Shown: positions 12,281 to 27,234, numbered from the stretch's first letter. The stretch is DNA of 64,000 bases from Thermotoga petrophila RKU-1 (GCF_000016785.1 NC_009486.1:434001-498000), one strand, 5' to 3'. Numbers and translations: made by a program. Notes: generated by a model not told the origin, from the sequence alone.

Positions 12281-12289
12281 TGCTATAAT
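12281..12289 (+). promoter_or_regulatory. Extended -10 promoter for the binding protein gene
   Basis: The sequence TGCTATAAT is a perfect extended -10 element (TGnTATAAT) in the 60-base gap after dnaE, about 48 bases before the binding protein start. No good -35 hexamer is visible 17 bases upstream, which an extended -10 can do without. A purine-rich GGAAAGGGGG precedes the ATG. Confidence 0.7.
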
Positions 12290-12336
12290 TCAAATATAGT
12301 AAGGAGTCATCACATTTTTGGAAAGGGGGTTTCGTT

Positions 12337-14184
12337 ATGAAGAAACTGTTTGTGCTGTTTCTGGCAATCCTGTCAGTTCTGGTACTGGCCGAAGTGAAAA
12401 ACCCTGACACCATAATCGATGCCACCATTGGAGAACCCGACACTCTCGACCCACACTACGCCTATGACACGGCGAGTGGCGAAGTTATCTACAACGTGTA
12501 CGAGAACCTGATCGCTTACAAAGGAGAAAGCCTCACAGAATTCGAACCACGCCTTGCGGAAAGATGGGAAATTCTGGACGACGGGAAAACTTACAAGTTC
12601 TACATCAGGAAAGGTGTGAAGTTCCACGAAGGAGGAGATCTCACACCAGAAGACGTGGAATACAGCTTTGAGAGAGGTCTCATCTTCGACCCAACAGCGG
12701 GTCCCATGTGGATGCTCTGGGAAGCCCTGTTCGGTGTGGATTCACTGGAAACTTTCGTCGAGGAAAAGATCGGCAAGCCTTACAGCGAACTCTTCGACGA
12801 AAACGGTGAGCCGCTTCCAGAGTACAGAGACGCCCTCATAAAGATCTACACGGATTACATCGATCCCGCCATCGAAGTTGAAGGTGACGCCGTTGTGTTC
12901 CACCTCGTGAGACCCTTCGCACCGTTCATGTACATACTCGCCCAGAGCGCCAGCTGGAGTGCTGTCCTCGACAAAGAGTGGTGTATAGAGATAGGATGCT
13001 GGGACGGAAGAGCCGATACCTGGTGGAAGTACCACGATATCAGAAAAGAAGATTCTCCTCTCTACGCGAGAATGAACGGAACTGGACCCTTCAAATTCGT
13101 CGAATGGGACAGAGCTCAGCAGAAAGTCATCCTCGAGCGAAACGACAACTACTGGAGAGAACCCGCGAAGATCAAAAGAGTTATCATCTGGGGAATCGAC
13201 GAGTGGAGCACAAGAAGGGCGATGTTCCTTCAGGGAGACGCCGATATCTGTGCTGTCCCAACCCAGTACCTCGAGCAGGTGGAAGGAAAACCCGGTGTCA
13301 CCGTTATAAAGGGACTTCCTGAACTTGCGGTAACATCCCTTCACTTCGCGTGGAACGTTCCCGAAGACAGCAAGTACATAGGCTCTGGAAAACTCGACGG
13401 AAACGGAATACCACCAGACTTCTTCACTGATGAAAACGTGAGAAAAGCCTTCATCTACGCGTTCGACTACGACACATTCATAAACGAAGTGCTCAAAGGT
13501 CTTGGTAGAAAGATACCAACAGACCTTCCAGAAGGACTCCTCGGATTCAACGAAGAGCTGCTGAACGATCCAGACGCTCCACACTTCGATATTGTGAAAG
13601 CAACAGAGTACTTCAAGAAGGCATGGAACGGAGAAGTCTGGGAGAAAGGATTCAAGATCACACTGCTTTACAACACCGGTAACGATGTGAGAAGACAGGC
13701 CGCGGAGATGCTGAAGGCATACATCGAGATGATCAATCCGACGAAGTTCAAGGTCGAAGTGAGAGGCGTTCAGTGGCCTACGTATCTCGACGCAACCAAG
13801 AGAGGAGAAGTGCCTGTCTTCATCATAGGATGGCTCGCAGATTATCCGGATCCTCACAACTTCATCTTCACATACTACCACAGTGCAGGAGTTTACTCTG
13901 GAAGACAGGGTGAGAACTTCAGGAAGTTCATTTCCACACCACATCCCGACCTTGGTGGTAGAAGCCTCGACGAGCTCATAGAAGAAGCGATCGCGAAGAC
14001 CGATCCCGCAGAAAGACAGGCACTCTACGAAGAGATCCAGAGGTTCGCAATGAAGCACGCCCTTGGTATGCCTCTCTACCAGCCGCTCGGTGTGAGAGTC
14101 CAGAGAAGCTGGGTCAAAGGATGGTACTACAATCCAATGAGACCTGGTGACGACTACTACGTGCTCTGGAAAGCAGAAGAGTAA
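12337..14184 (+). CDS. Family 5 extracellular solute-binding protein (oligopeptide/oligosaccharide type)
   Basis: A 615-residue periplasmic binding protein of ABC importers. The signal peptide is MKKLFVLFLAILSVLVLA, with cleavage after LA. Family features are GEPDTLDPHYAY near the N-terminus, LAERWEILDDGKTYKFYIR, and GTGPFKFVEWDRAQQ. Many Thermotoga family 5 proteins bind oligosaccharides, so the ligand cannot be read from sequence. There are no permease or ATPase genes beside it, so it must use a transporter encoded elsewhere or act as a stand-alone binding protein. It corresponds to TM0460. Confidence 0.92.
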   Translation: MKKLFVLFLAILSVLVLAEVKNPDTIIDATIGEPDTLDPHYAYDTASGEVIYNVYENLIAYKGESLTEFEPRLAERWEILDDGKTYKFYIRKGVKFHEGGDLTPEDVEYSFERGLIFDPTAGPMWMLWEALFGVDSLETFVEEKIGKPYSELFDENGEPLPEYRDALIKIYTDYIDPAIEVEGDAVVFHLVRPFAPFMYILAQSASWSAVLDKEWCIEIGCWDGRADTWWKYHDIRKEDSPLYARMNGTGPFKFVEWDRAQQKVILERNDNYWREPAKIKRVIIWGIDEWSTRRAMFLQGDADICAVPTQYLEQVEGKPGVTVIKGLPELAVTSLHFAWNVPEDSKYIGSGKLDGNGIPPDFFTDENVRKAFIYAFDYDTFINEVLKGLGRKIPTDLPEGLLGFNEELLNDPDAPHFDIVKATEYFKKAWNGEVWEKGFKITLLYNTGNDVRRQAAEMLKAYIEMINPTKFKVEVRGVQWPTYLDATKRGEVPVFIIGWLADYPDPHNFIFTYYHSAGVYSGRQGENFRKFISTPHPDLGGRSLDELIEEAIAKTDPAERQALYEEIQRFAMKHALGMPLYQPLGVRVQRSWVKGWYYNPMRPGDDYYVLWKAEE

Positions 14185-14191
14185 AAAATAA

Positions 14192-14215
14192 AAGGGGCTC
14201 CTTTCGGAGCCCCTT
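14192..14215. terminator. Two-way intrinsic terminator between binding protein gene and rpoC
   Basis: A perfect 10-base-pair stem (AAGGGGCTCC / GGAGCCCCTT) with a TTTC loop lies between the convergent genes. On the + strand a CTTCTTTT-rich tract follows; on the - strand the stem is followed by TTTTATTTTTTAC. It can therefore end the binding protein transcript and the rpoBC transcript alike. Confidence 0.9.
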
Positions 14216-14234
14216 CTTCTTTTCTCTTTGTTTC

Positions 14235-19307
<5,073 letters not shown>

Positions 19308-19323
19308 TCTACCAACCTCCCAA

Positions 19324-22300
19324 TCAGTACTTGTCGATATCTATTTCGTTACCGTTCTCATCATAGAGTCTCACATCGAGCGCGAGACCTCTGAGTTCTT
19401 TGATGAGAACCCTAAAGCTTTCGGGAACACCAGGTTCAGGTATATTCATGTTTTTCAGTATGGCTTTGTAGGCTTCGTTTCTTCCTTTTATGTCGTCGGA
19501 TTTTATGGTGAGCATCTCCGCGAGAGTATGAGCAGCTCCGTACGCTTCCAGAGCCCAGACCTCCATTTCTCCAAGCCTCTGTCCACCGAAGTGAGACTTT
19601 CCTCCGAGAGGCTGCTGGTGAATGAGAGAGTAAGGTCCTGTGGATCTTGCATGAATCTTTTCTTTTGCTATATGAACGAGCTTCAGCATGTACATGTAAC
19701 CGACCACCACAGGATTGTCGAAGGGTTCTCCCGTTCTTCCGTCTCTGAGAACCACTTTTCCATTCGGGTTGTTTTCGTCGTCTCCAAGGTGAAGACCCCT
19801 CTTCTTCCTTTCTTCGTAGAGCGGTCTGAGAATTTCGTCTTCTTTCGCCCCTTCGAAAACAGGTGTTGCAAACCATTTTCCAGTTAGTTTGGCGAGCCAT
19901 CCAAGGTGCGTTTCCAGAATCTGACCGACGTTCATACGTGAGGGTATTCCCAGCGGGTTCAGTACCATCTGAACCGGTGTTCCATCGGGTAGGAACGGCA
20001 TGTCTTCTTTTGGAAGTATGTTTGAGACAACACCTTTGTTTCCGTGGCGTCCCGCGAGCTTGTCTCCGATGTCGAGCGTCTTTCTTGAGGCGACGTACAC
20101 CCTGACGAGTTTCAAAACTCCCGCTCCCAGTTCTGCTATATCGTTTTGATCGTAAACATCGACCCTTATAACTCTTCCCTCAACCCCGTGAGGCAGCCTG
20201 AGAGATGTATCCTTCACGTCTCTTCCACGTTCACCAAAAACAGATCTGATGATCTTCTCTTCTGGTGTTGTGTCTCCTTCACCTTTCGGTGTCACCTTTC
20301 CAACCAGTATTGCCTGAGAACCCACTCCATAGTCACTCACAACGTACGCTCCAACTCTGATGATTCCGTTCTCGTCGAGATTTTTCAGGAGTTCTTTGCT
20401 CACGTTCGGTATATCAGCGGTGATCTCTTCAGGACCGAGCCTCGTTTCTCTTGCTTGAGTTTCATAAACTTCTATGTGGATCGACGTGAAAACGTCTTCT
20501 TCAAGAAGCTCCTGACTCACGAGAATAGCGTCCTCGTAGTTGTAACCTTCCCATGGCATGAAGGCGACGAGGATGTTCCTTCCGAGTGCCAGTTCTCCCA
20601 TGTCGGTTGCCGGACCGTCGGCTATGGGATCACCCTTCTTCACAAAATCGCCTTCGTTGACAATGGGTTTTTGATTTATCATCGTATCCTGGTTGGATCT
20701 CACAAATTTTAGAAGTCTGTATTCATCAACCACTGGATTGCCCTTATCATCGTACATGAGATTTCCATTCTCGTCTGTTCTGTGAACAACGATTCTGGCG
20801 GCGTCAACCTCTTTCACTATTCCATCGTGTTCTGCGAGAGTGACATAACCAGAATTTTTCGCTGCTTCCCATTCCATTCCAGTTCCAACAAAGGGTGCTT
20901 CCGCTTTCAGAAGCGGGACGGCCTGCCTCTGCATGTTCGAACCCATAAGGGCTCGGCTGGCATCGTCGTGTTCGAGGAATGGAATGAGTGAAGCCGAGAC
21001 ACTGAAGGGCTGTTTTGTTGATACATCCATGAAATCTACTTCTTCTCTGGGAACAAGCCTGATATCCTCACCCACTCGAGCCACTACTCTCTCTGGTATT
21101 ATGTTGCCCTCTTCATCCACGGGTGTGGTGGCAGGTACAATTTTGAAATCTTCTTCTTCGTTGGCCCTCAAGTAGACTACTTCATCCGTCACTTTTCCAT
21201 TGACTACCTTTCTGTAAGGAGTCATGAGAAATCCGTATTCATCAATTTTGGTGTATATAGCCAGCGATGTTATGAATCCTATGTTCGCACCTTCAGGTGT
21301 CTCAATGGGACACAGCCTTCCGTACTGTGAGTAGTGCACGTTTCTTGCTTCGAAGACTTTGGATTCTCTTCTCAACCCACCAGGTCCAACAGCGGAAACC
21401 CTTCTTTTGTGAGTGAGTTCCGACAGAGGGTTCACCTGATCCATGAACTGAGAAAGCTGGTTCATCGCGAAAAACTGGTTGACCGTTGATATGATAGATT
21501 TTATGTTTATAAGACTCTGAATGGAAACCTTGCTCAGAGAGTTTATGAGTGTGAGTCTTTCCTGAATGGCCTTCTGTGCCCTTGCGAACAACCTCTCGAA
21601 CTCTCTCTGGACGAGTTCTCCCACCGTTCTAACGCGCTTGTTCCCGAGATGGTCTTTTGTATCGAAAGGTATCGAAGGAAGCTCCTTGTTTATGTTGGAG
21701 ATGTACCTGATAGCAGCAAGGACACTGAGATCGGATGTTACTCCATAGTTCCTCCGAAACACCGATACAAGCTTTCTGAGGTCGTAAGAAGCTGTTTTTC
21801 TCTTTTCCAAATATTCTTCCTTGAAGATTCTGATCAAATTTCTCAACTCGTAGGAATCTATTTCAAAATCGTTGACGTATCTTCTCTCAAAGTAGTCGAA
21901 GAGAATTCTGGAAGCGAGGACTATATCGAGTGGTTTCAGAACGAGAGAATTTTCGTTGTAAACCTTCTTCCTCGCTTCTTCGGGATCTTCTCCCTCAACC
22001 TCTATGAGGTACCTGATGTAAGCGTTTCTTAGTCTTTCGTTGACTTTGTACCTTCCCACCTCGGAAAGATCGTATCTTTCTGGATTAAAGAAGAGATCGT
22101 GAAGATACCTCTTCGCCGCGTTTATTCTTGGAAGTTCCTCGGGTCGCAATCTTCTAAATATCTCCAGATAAGCGTCCACAACGGTAACTTCGTTTAAACC
22201 GTAAATCTTTGTCTTTTCCTCTTCTTCCTCTCCCTCTTCGCCCGAGGAAGACACCAATTCCAGCATCTTTTCAAATGTATTTTGAGCTATTGGATGAACT

Positions 22301-23115
22301 ATTTTTATCTGATTTATGTCATCTATCATCAAAATCCTTTCCGCGAGATCTTTGGTCAGGATATCCCATTTTTCGGCGATCTTCCTGTCACCATCGTAGA
22401 TGTCTTCAAGCAGAATGGAACCCACATGGAGCAGGAGACTGTCTTCATCGTCGGCATCCAGATAGGTGGGATAAAGAGAGAGGATATCCTCATCCTTTTC
22501 ATAACCGATCGTTTTCAGAAAGAGGAAAAGATTGACCTTCTTTCCGTCAAGACCCGCGTAAAGAACTCCATCGTAGGGATCGAGGATAACTTCAAGCCAT
22601 GCGCCTCGAGATGGAAGAAAGTATCCGCCGTACTCTTCTCTGTCGATGTACTCAGACGAGAAGTAAAGCCCTGGAGAAACTACTATCTGATTGACCACAA
22701 CTCTTTCTGCTCCATTTATTATGAACGTTCCACGATCTGTCATGTAGGGAATGTAGCCAAGGAACACTTCTTCTTCCTTCATTTCACCGCTTTTCATGTC
22801 GGTAAGGCGAGCCGTTGCGTATATTGGAACACTGTAAGTTAAACCCTTTGCTTTACATTCAAGGGGATCAACAACAGGTTCTCCTATCCTGGTTGAAACA
22901 AATTCAAGGGCAAATCCTCTGTCCGATTTTTTCAAATCTGAGCGAGTCGCCTGCGAATAAATGGGGGAAAATTTTTTGAGGACTTCGAGCAAACCTTCTT
23001 CGAGGAATCTTCGGTAGGAAATCTTCTGAATCTCCACAAGGTCTGGAATTGGTAGGGGTTCCTGAGTCTTGCCGAAAGAAACCCTTGTCCTCCTACCGCA
23101 AGAGATCTCTTTCAT
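19324..23115 (-). CDS. rpoB: RNA polymerase beta subunit
   Basis: The 1263-residue beta subunit. The N-terminus [15 protein letters not shown] matches T. maritima RpoB. A TTG 15 bases upstream is in frame but falls in the ribosome site GAGGTGAG, so ATG 23115 is used. The rifampicin-pocket stretch around [19 protein letters not shown] is wild type in appearance, and the conserved [10 protein letters not shown] and [20 protein letters not shown] segments are present near the C-terminus. It is separated from rplL by a leader with two hairpins. Confidence 0.98.
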   Translation of the reverse strand: MKEISCGRRTRVSFGKTQEPLPIPDLVEIQKISYRRFLEEGLLEVLKKFSPIYSQATRSDLKKSDRGFALEFVSTRIGEPVVDPLECKAKGLTYSVPIYATARLTDMKSGEMKEEEVFLGYIPYMTDRGTFIINGAERVVVNQIVVSPGLYFSSEYIDREEYGGYFLPSRGAWLEVILDPYDGVLYAGLDGKKVNLFLFLKTIGYEKDEDILSLYPTYLDADDEDSLLLHVGSILLEDIYDGDRKIAEKWDILTKDLAERILMIDDINQIKIVHPIAQNTFEKMLELVSSSGEEGEEEEEKTKIYGLNEVTVVDAYLEIFRRLRPEELPRINAAKRYLHDLFFNPERYDLSEVGRYKVNERLRNAYIRYLIEVEGEDPEEARKKVYNENSLVLKPLDIVLASRILFDYFERRYVNDFEIDSYELRNLIRIFKEEYLEKRKTASYDLRKLVSVFRRNYGVTSDLSVLAAIRYISNINKELPSIPFDTKDHLGNKRVRTVGELVQREFERLFARAQKAIQERLTLINSLSKVSIQSLINIKSIISTVNQFFAMNQLSQFMDQVNPLSELTHKRRVSAVGPGGLRRESKVFEARNVHYSQYGRLCPIETPEGANIGFITSLAIYTKIDEYGFLMTPYRKVVNGKVTDEVVYLRANEEEDFKIVPATTPVDEEGNIIPERVVARVGEDIRLVPREEVDFMDVSTKQPFSVSASLIPFLEHDDASRALMGSNMQRQAVPLLKAEAPFVGTGMEWEAAKNSGYVTLAEHDGIVKEVDAARIVVHRTDENGNLMYDDKGNPVVDEYRLLKFVRSNQDTMINQKPIVNEGDFVKKGDPIADGPATDMGELALGRNILVAFMPWEGYNYEDAILVSQELLEEDVFTSIHIEVYETQARETRLGPEEITADIPNVSKELLKNLDENGIIRVGAYVVSDYGVGSQAILVGKVTPKGEGDTTPEEKIIRSVFGERGRDVKDTSLRLPHGVEGRVIRVDVYDQNDIAELGAGVLKLVRVYVASRKTLDIGDKLAGRHGNKGVVSNILPKEDMPFLPDGTPVQMVLNPLGIPSRMNVGQILETHLGWLAKLTGKWFATPVFEGAKEDEILRPLYEERKKRGLHLGDDENNPNGKVVLRDGRTGEPFDNPVVVGYMYMLKLVHIAKEKIHARSTGPYSLIHQQPLGGKSHFGGQRLGEMEVWALEAYGAAHTLAEMLTIKSDDIKGRNEAYKAILKNMNIPEPGVPESFRVLIKELRGLALDVRLYDENGNEIDIDKY

Positions 23116-23146
23116 TTTCTCACCTCTCAATGTGGAATAAGAAACT

Positions 23147-23166
23147 CCCAGGATTTCTCTCCCGGG
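23147..23166 (-). promoter_or_regulatory. Hairpin in the rpoB leader
   Basis: Read on the - strand, CCCGGGA and TCCTGGG pair over 7 bases (one G-T) around a six-base loop, about 32 bases before the rpoB start and just before its ribosome site. It is not followed by a T run, so it is not a terminator by itself; it could shape the 5' end of rpoBC mRNA. Function is not known. Confidence 0.4.
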
Positions 23167-23245
23167 TTTTGCTTAGATTGAACGGAAAGGAAACAATAGG
23201 GTGAGGAAGAGCTTTTGTACCACACTCTATTTATTAAAACACAAA

Positions 23246-23277
23246 AACCCTGTACCGGCAAGAGGCGGTACAGGGTT
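23246..23277 (-). terminator. Attenuator-like terminator between rplL and rpoB
   Basis: A perfect 12-base-pair stem (AACCCTGTACCG / CGGTACAGGGTT) with an 8-base loop follows rplL by 28 bases. On the - strand it is followed by TTTTGTGTTTTAAT. As no strong promoter is visible between it and rpoB, it probably lets only part of the ribosomal protein transcripts continue into rpoBC, as the rplL-rpoB attenuator does in E. coli. Confidence 0.8.
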
Positions 23278-23305
23278 GAAACATTCTTTTTTCACAAACG
23301 AAAAT

Positions 23306-23692
23306 TTACTTCAGTTCTACCTCAGCACCGGCTTCTTCAAGCTTTTTCTTGATATCTTCTGCTTCCTGTTTGGGAACACCGCTCTTAATGATTGCGTCGG
23401 GTGAACCGGCTTTTTCAACGAGATCTTTGGCTTCCTTGAGACCGAGTCCGGTGATCTCTCTGACAACCTTGATGACCTGAATCTTGTTCTGACCGAAGCT
23501 CTTCAAAACAACGTCAAATTCTGTTTTCTCTTCCTGAGCGGCACCGGCAGCGGCTCCGGCAACTGGAGCGGCAGCAACGGCCACAGGTGCTGCAGCAGTC
23601 ACTCCAAATTTGTCTTCGAGCTTCTTCACGAGTTCTGCAAGCTCTGAAACCGTGAGTTTCTCAATCGCTTCGATGATTTCATCAATCGTCAT
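23306..23692 (-). CDS. rplL: Ribosomal protein L7/L12
   Basis: The 128-residue stalk protein. The N-terminal dimerisation domain ([15 protein letters not shown]) is followed by an Ala/Pro/Val-rich hinge (around residues 34-55) and the C-terminal factor-binding domain ([20 protein letters not shown]). ATG 23692 is 7 bases after GGAGGTG; the in-frame TTG two codons upstream is too close to that site. It lies 15 bases downstream of rplJ. Confidence 0.97.
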   Translation of the reverse strand: MTIDEIIEAIEKLTVSELAELVKKLEDKFGVTAAAPVAVAAAPVAGAAAGAAQEEKTEFDVVLKSFGQNKIQVIKVVREITGLGLKEAKDLVEKAGSPDAIIKSGVPKQEAEDIKKKLEEAGAEVELK

Positions 23693-23707
23693 CTTCAAAC
23701 ACCTCCA

Positions 23708-24247
23708 TCATTCGGATTTTTTCTCTTTAATGGCATTGAGCACATACACGAGATTCCTCAAAATACCACTCAGAACAAACACAAGACCGGTAATAGGAGC
23801 TTTCACACGACCAACGAGCATAGCGTAGAGCTCTTCTTTGGATGGGAGTTTTGCGATGTTTTCCACTTCTTCTGCCGTGAATTTCTTTCCTTCGAGGAAA
23901 CCACCCTTGAGCCTCGAAAGATCAGCCTTTTTATCTTTGTAAAAGTTGTAAACTATCTTGACAGCCTCCACAGGATCTCCTTCCGTGACGTAGAGTACAG
24001 CTGTAGGTCCTTTGAGAAATTCTTCGTAGCCTTCGTATTCAGCGTTCTTGAGCGCAAGATTCAAGAGAGTATTTTTCACAACCCTGAACCTTGCTCCATC
24101 TCCGTACTTTTCTCTCAATTTGGAGCGAAGTTCGGTGAGATCAGCCACCGTGAAACCCAGGAAATCGGCAAAGAGTATCAGCGATGTTTTTTTGAATATT
24201 TCACTCATTTCTTCAACTATGAGTTCTTTTTGTTGCCTGGTCAGCAA
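23708..24247 (-). CDS. rplJ: Ribosomal protein L10 (TTG start)
   Basis: The 179-residue stalk base protein that anchors L7/L12. The frame is open for another 37 codons upstream, but those codons are the L10 leader RNA. The TTG at 24247, shortly after GGGAGGTGAA, gives MLTRQQKELIVEEM, matching T. maritima L10. FRVVKNTLLNLAL and the C-terminal helices that bind the L12 dimers are present. Confidence 0.96.
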   Translation of the reverse strand: MLTRQQKELIVEEMSEIFKKTSLILFADFLGFTVADLTELRSKLREKYGDGARFRVVKNTLLNLALKNAEYEGYEEFLKGPTAVLYVTEGDPVEAVKIVYNFYKDKKADLSRLKGGFLEGKKFTAEEVENIAKLPSKEELYAMLVGRVKAPITGLVFVLSGILRNLVYVLNAIKEKKSE

Positions 24248-24388
24248 AGGATTCACCTCCCAAAAAAAATTTTGTGGACCCCGGAGGGTCCACAAAAAGG
24301 TCATAGAACCTTTCTGGGACGCCTCCGGCAGGATCTTTAACCCCAAGGGCCCTGCCATCTACGGCGTCTTATTGAGTTTTCGATTGCT
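24248..24388 (-). ncRNA. L10 leader: autoregulatory mRNA structure with terminator
   Basis: The 141 bases between rplA and rplJ have the position and look of the L10 leader that binds L10(L12)4 and controls rplJL. It contains a GGGGTTAAAGATCC segment followed by GCCGGAGGCG and AGAAAGG pieces of the branched fold. At its 3' end (24270-24297) is a perfect 12-base-pair stem, TTTTGTGGACCC / GGGTCCACAAAA, closed by a four-base loop and followed by eight T residues (- strand), then the rplJ ribosome site. The strong terminator implies control by transcription termination. The exact kink-turn fold was not modelled. Confidence 0.8.
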
Positions 24389-25090
24389 TTACTCTTTCAA
24401 CAGGCTCTGAAGATTCAACTTTATACCGGGTCCCATTGTAGAAGACAAAACCGCTTTTTTAATGAACTGTCCTTTCACACCTGCGGGTTTCATCTGCATG
24501 ATCTGTCTTACAGCTGAAATTATGTTTTCCTTCAATTTTTCGTTGTCAAAACTCCTTTTACCAACGGGTATGTGAATGTTCCCAGTTTTGTCCGTTCTGA
24601 CCTCTATTCTTCCTTTTTTGAATTCTTTAACCGCTTCCGCTACTTCCTGAGTTACCGTTCCTGATTTGGGCGACGGCATCAAACCTCTTGGTCCCAAGAT
24701 CTTTCCGAGTCTTCCAATTACTCTCATCATATCGGGCGTGGCTATTGCAACATCGAAATCGAGAAAACCTTCCTTTTCTATTTTTTCTACCAGATCCTCA
24801 GCCCCTACGTAATCTGCACCCGCTTCCAATGCCTCTTTCGCCGCTTCTCCTTTGGCAAACACCAGAACCCTGACTTCCTTACCCGTTCCGTGTGGAAGGA
24901 CAACAGTTCCTCTGATGTGCTGCTCAGGTTTCCTGTAGTCTATTCCAGTTTGAATGTGGAGTTCTATCGTTTCATCGAACTTCGCTGTGGCAGTTTTTTT
25001 AACAAGTTCTATGGCCTCATCGAGATCGTAGTATTTCGTTCTGTCTACGAACTTCCTTGCTTCAAGATACCTCTTGGAGTGCTTCGGCAT
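24389..25090 (-). CDS. rplA: Ribosomal protein L1
   Basis: The 233-residue L1 stalk protein, starting [16 protein letters not shown]. The RNA-binding domain I and the conserved [15 protein letters not shown] loop of the second domain are intact, and the C-terminus returns to domain I ([20 protein letters not shown]). It follows rplK after 23 bases, the usual rplK-rplA pair. Confidence 0.97.
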   Translation of the reverse strand: MPKHSKRYLEARKFVDRTKYYDLDEAIELVKKTATAKFDETIELHIQTGIDYRKPEQHIRGTVVLPHGTGKEVRVLVFAKGEAAKEALEAGADYVGAEDLVEKIEKEGFLDFDVAIATPDMMRVIGRLGKILGPRGLMPSPKSGTVTQEVAEAVKEFKKGRIEVRTDKTGNIHIPVGKRSFDNEKLKENIISAVRQIMQMKPAGVKGQFIKKAVLSSTMGPGIKLNLQSLLKE

Positions 25091-25113
25091 TGCGCCTCCT
25101 CCTTTCCGTTACT

Positions 25114-25539
25114 TCAGTCCACCACTTCTATTCCCATGCTCTTAGCGGTTCCTTCAATGATCTTCATGGCCGCTTCCAAACTGTTTGCGTTCAAGTCCGG
25201 CATCTTTGTTCTCGCTATCTCTTCGATCTGTTTTCTGGTAACCTTTCCAACAATCTTTCTCTTTGGTTCGGAAGAACCTTTCTCCAAACCTGCCGCTTTC
25301 ATGAGAAGGAAGGAAGCCGGAGGTGTTTTGATGATAAAGGTGAACGACTTATCTTCGTACACCGTTATAACAACAGGAAGAATCATGCCTGCTTTATCCG
25401 CTGTTTCGGCATTGAACCTTTTACAAAATTCCATGATGTTTACGCCGTGCTGACCCAAAGCAGGTCCAACAGGTGGCGCCGGTGTGGCTTTCCCGGCGGG
25501 CAACTGCAATTTAATCTGAGCCGTTACTTTCTTCGCCAT
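25114..25539 (-). CDS. rplK: Ribosomal protein L11
   Basis: The 141-residue L11 of the GTPase-associated centre. The N-terminal domain has [20 protein letters not shown] and the proline pair that thiopeptides contact; the C-terminal RNA-binding domain has [14 protein letters not shown] and [22 protein letters not shown] ribosome site lies 7 bases before the ATG. nusG is 47 bases upstream. Confidence 0.97.
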   Translation of the reverse strand: MAKKVTAQIKLQLPAGKATPAPPVGPALGQHGVNIMEFCKRFNAETADKAGMILPVVITVYEDKSFTFIIKTPPASFLLMKAAGLEKGSSEPKRKIVGKVTRKQIEEIARTKMPDLNANSLEAAMKIIEGTAKSMGIEVVD

Positions 25540-25586
25540 GTTCGAACCTCCCTATGCGTGGTGCGGATTCCTCCTCCCACGTTTTC

Positions 25587-26648
25587 TCACTCGATTTTCT
25601 CCACTTCAGAAACGTGAAGCACAACAGGAGTTTCCCGCCCGAATATGGTCACGTTTACCTTCAATTCCTGTCTCTCCGGATCGATTTCTTTTATGACACC
25701 CGCAAAGTCCTCGAAAGGACCGCTTATTATCTTCACCATGTCTCCAACCTTGAAACCGATCTCGACTTTCACAGGCTTCTTCTTCTCTTCGTACTCTTCG
25801 AGCCCCGCAAGTCTCAAAATAGGTCTCATTTCTCTGTCTTTTACGGGAACGGGTTGTCCTCCCGAACTGACAAACCCCATAACGTATGGCACGGAACGAA
25901 CGAAGTTGTAGGCTTCATCGTTCATGATCATTTCCACGAATACGTAACCAGGGAAGAGTTTTCTTCTTTTCGTCTTGTAAATTCTGATCTCTTTTCTTGT
26001 TAAATAATCCACCACCTCAACTCTTCCTGAAATCCTGGCGAAAAATTTCCTGGCTTCTGCCAACATTTCACCCTGTTTCACTTCTTTTCCTTTTTTTATT
26101 CTATCCCTGTCAAAAACATCCAGAGGAATGTAATAAACATCCTGCTCACCATCAGGTGTCTGAACGACCACTTTTTTCATTCGTTCTATTTCAACGATCT
26201 TTCCATCCAGCTCACAGATGTACTCTTCATTTTTTGAAAGCGGCAGTCCCTGCTTCACTTTTGCTCCAACCCTCAAACCCGGCTCGATCCCCGCGGATTC
26301 AGGAATGTAATACGTCTTCGTATACTTCCTATCGATGGTTTCCACGACGATCTTTCTGACGTTCTTCACGTCAACAACCACACCGCTTCTTCGAGCATAA
26401 ATAGGGGGCTCTTCAGCTATCAAATCTCCCTTGTTAACATCTTTTCCATTGTTCACGTGTAATTTGGCCTTCGGAGAAAGTATGAGCCTCTCGGAAGGAC
26501 TGGTGGCGTCCAGAACTACCTCTTCAGGAATAACAATACGGCCCACCAGATTCTTTATCCCGGTGGCTTCGATTTTCTTTTCGATATTTTCTTTAACTCT
26601 TTCTTCGTAACCAGACATGGTGAGCACTATGTACCAGTTTTTCTTCAT
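25587..26648 (-). CDS. nusG: Transcription factor NusG with inserted domain
   Basis: NusG binds RNA polymerase and couples it to Rho or the ribosome. This copy has 353 residues, about twice the usual length. The NGN domain is split: it starts WYIVLTMSGYEE and resumes near residue 230 with KLFPGYVFVEMIM. Between them, residues about 45-225, lies a beta-rich insert with lipoyl/hybrid-motif-like repeats (VNNGKDVNKGDLI, VGAKVKQGLPL, KKGKEVKQGEML). The C-terminal KOW domain (GDMVKIISGPFEDFAGVI) is intact. T. maritima NusG has the same insert. A GTG one codon upstream is an alternative start. It lies 11 bases after secE. Confidence 0.97.
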   Translation of the reverse strand: MKKNWYIVLTMSGYEERVKENIEKKIEATGIKNLVGRIVIPEEVVLDATSPSERLILSPKAKLHVNNGKDVNKGDLIAEEPPIYARRSGVVVDVKNVRKIVVETIDRKYTKTYYIPESAGIEPGLRVGAKVKQGLPLSKNEEYICELDGKIVEIERMKKVVVQTPDGEQDVYYIPLDVFDRDRIKKGKEVKQGEMLAEARKFFARISGRVEVVDYLTRKEIRIYKTKRRKLFPGYVFVEMIMNDEAYNFVRSVPYVMGFVSSGGQPVPVKDREMRPILRLAGLEEYEEKKKPVKVEIGFKVGDMVKIISGPFEDFAGVIKEIDPERQELKVNVTIFGRETPVVLHVSEVEKIE

Positions 26649-26659
26649 CACCTATCACC

Positions 26660-26857
26660 TTATCCTATTCCCAGCGCTTTGAAAATCGCACTCACAACTC
26701 CTGAAAAGATGAAATCAAGCACAAAAAAATAAACGCTTGTAACAGCGAGTATCACGAGAACAACACCAAAAGAAGTGAGCAACTCCTTTCGGGAGGGCCA
26801 GGAAATTTTCTTTGCTTCGGCGATGACTTCCCTGAAGAACTTTCGGAGTTTCTCCAT
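26660..26857 (-). CDS. secE: Preprotein translocase subunit SecE
   Basis: A 65-residue single-span SecE. A cytosolic amphipathic helix (FFREVIAEAKKISWPSRKEL) carries the conserved KISWPS motif and is followed by one membrane segment (residues about 28-50). It stabilises SecY in the translocon. The gene lies between tRNA-Trp and nusG, the common bacterial secE-nusG arrangement. Confidence 0.95.
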   Translation of the reverse strand: MEKLRKFFREVIAEAKKISWPSRKELLTSFGVVLVILAVTSVYFFVLDFIFSGVVSAIFKALGIG

Positions 26858-26883
26858 TCTCGATGCCCCCTCAGATCAAAAAA

Positions 26884-26959
26884 TGGCAGGGCCGGCAGGA
26901 CTCGAACCCGCAACCACCGGTTTTGGAGACCGGCGCTCTACCAGTTGAGCTACGGCCCT
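26884..26959 (-). tRNA. tRNA-Trp (CCA)
   Basis: A 76-base cloverleaf on the - strand. The acceptor arms AGGGCCG and CGGCCCT pair fully, the anticodon loop CTCCAAA holds CCA, the T arm reads GCGGGTTCGAGTCCTGC, and the 3' CCA is encoded. Its 5' end is only 4 bases after the rpmG stop and secE starts 26 bases after its 3' end, so it is cut out of a messenger that also encodes proteins. Confidence 0.97.
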
Positions 26960-26963
26960 GCGA

Positions 26964-27113
26964 TTACGCTTTCGTTTCGGTATGAATCGTGTGGGCGTTG
27001 CACTTTGGACAGTACTTTCTCAGTTCGAGCTTTGCTCTTTTGTCCTTGTTCCTTGTGGTGTAGTAGTTCTTGTTACCGCACTGAGAACATTTCAGAGCCA
27101 CTTTCACTCGCAT
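26964..27113 (-). CDS. rpmG: Ribosomal protein L33
   Basis: A 49-residue gene. It encodes MRVKVALKCSQCGNKNYYTT followed by a lysine/arginine-rich stretch and YCPKCNAHT, so it is the zinc-binding form of L33 with two CxxC pairs (Cys9/Cys12 and Cys35/Cys38). A GGGTGGAAGAT purine stretch lies before the ATG. It lies between tRNA-Tyr and tRNA-Trp in the same transcript. Confidence 0.95.
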   Translation of the reverse strand: MRVKVALKCSQCGNKNYYTTRNKDKRAKLELRKYCPKCNAHTIHTETKA

Positions 27114-27138
27114 ATCTTCCACCCTTTCTCAAAAAATC

Positions 27139-27225
27139 TGGTGGTGGGGGGAGGATTTGAACCTCCGAAGGCATTCTGCCAGCGGATTTACAGTCCGCCC
27201 CCTTTGGCCACTCGGGCACCCCACC
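27139..27225 (-). tRNA. tRNA-Tyr (GTA)
   Basis: An 87-base class II tRNA with a long variable arm. Acceptor arms GGTGGGG and CCCCACC pair, the anticodon loop CTGTAAA holds GTA, the T arm is GAGGTTCAAATCCTC, and CCA is encoded. It lies 9 bases downstream of tRNA-Thr and 25 bases upstream of the rpmG start. Confidence 0.97.
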
Positions 27226-27234
27226 ACATACTTT

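Noticed and set aside
24248-24358. 37-codon N-terminal extension of L10
   Set aside because: These codons form the L10 leader and terminator hairpin; the TTG at 24247 has the ribosome site and gives the known N-terminus.
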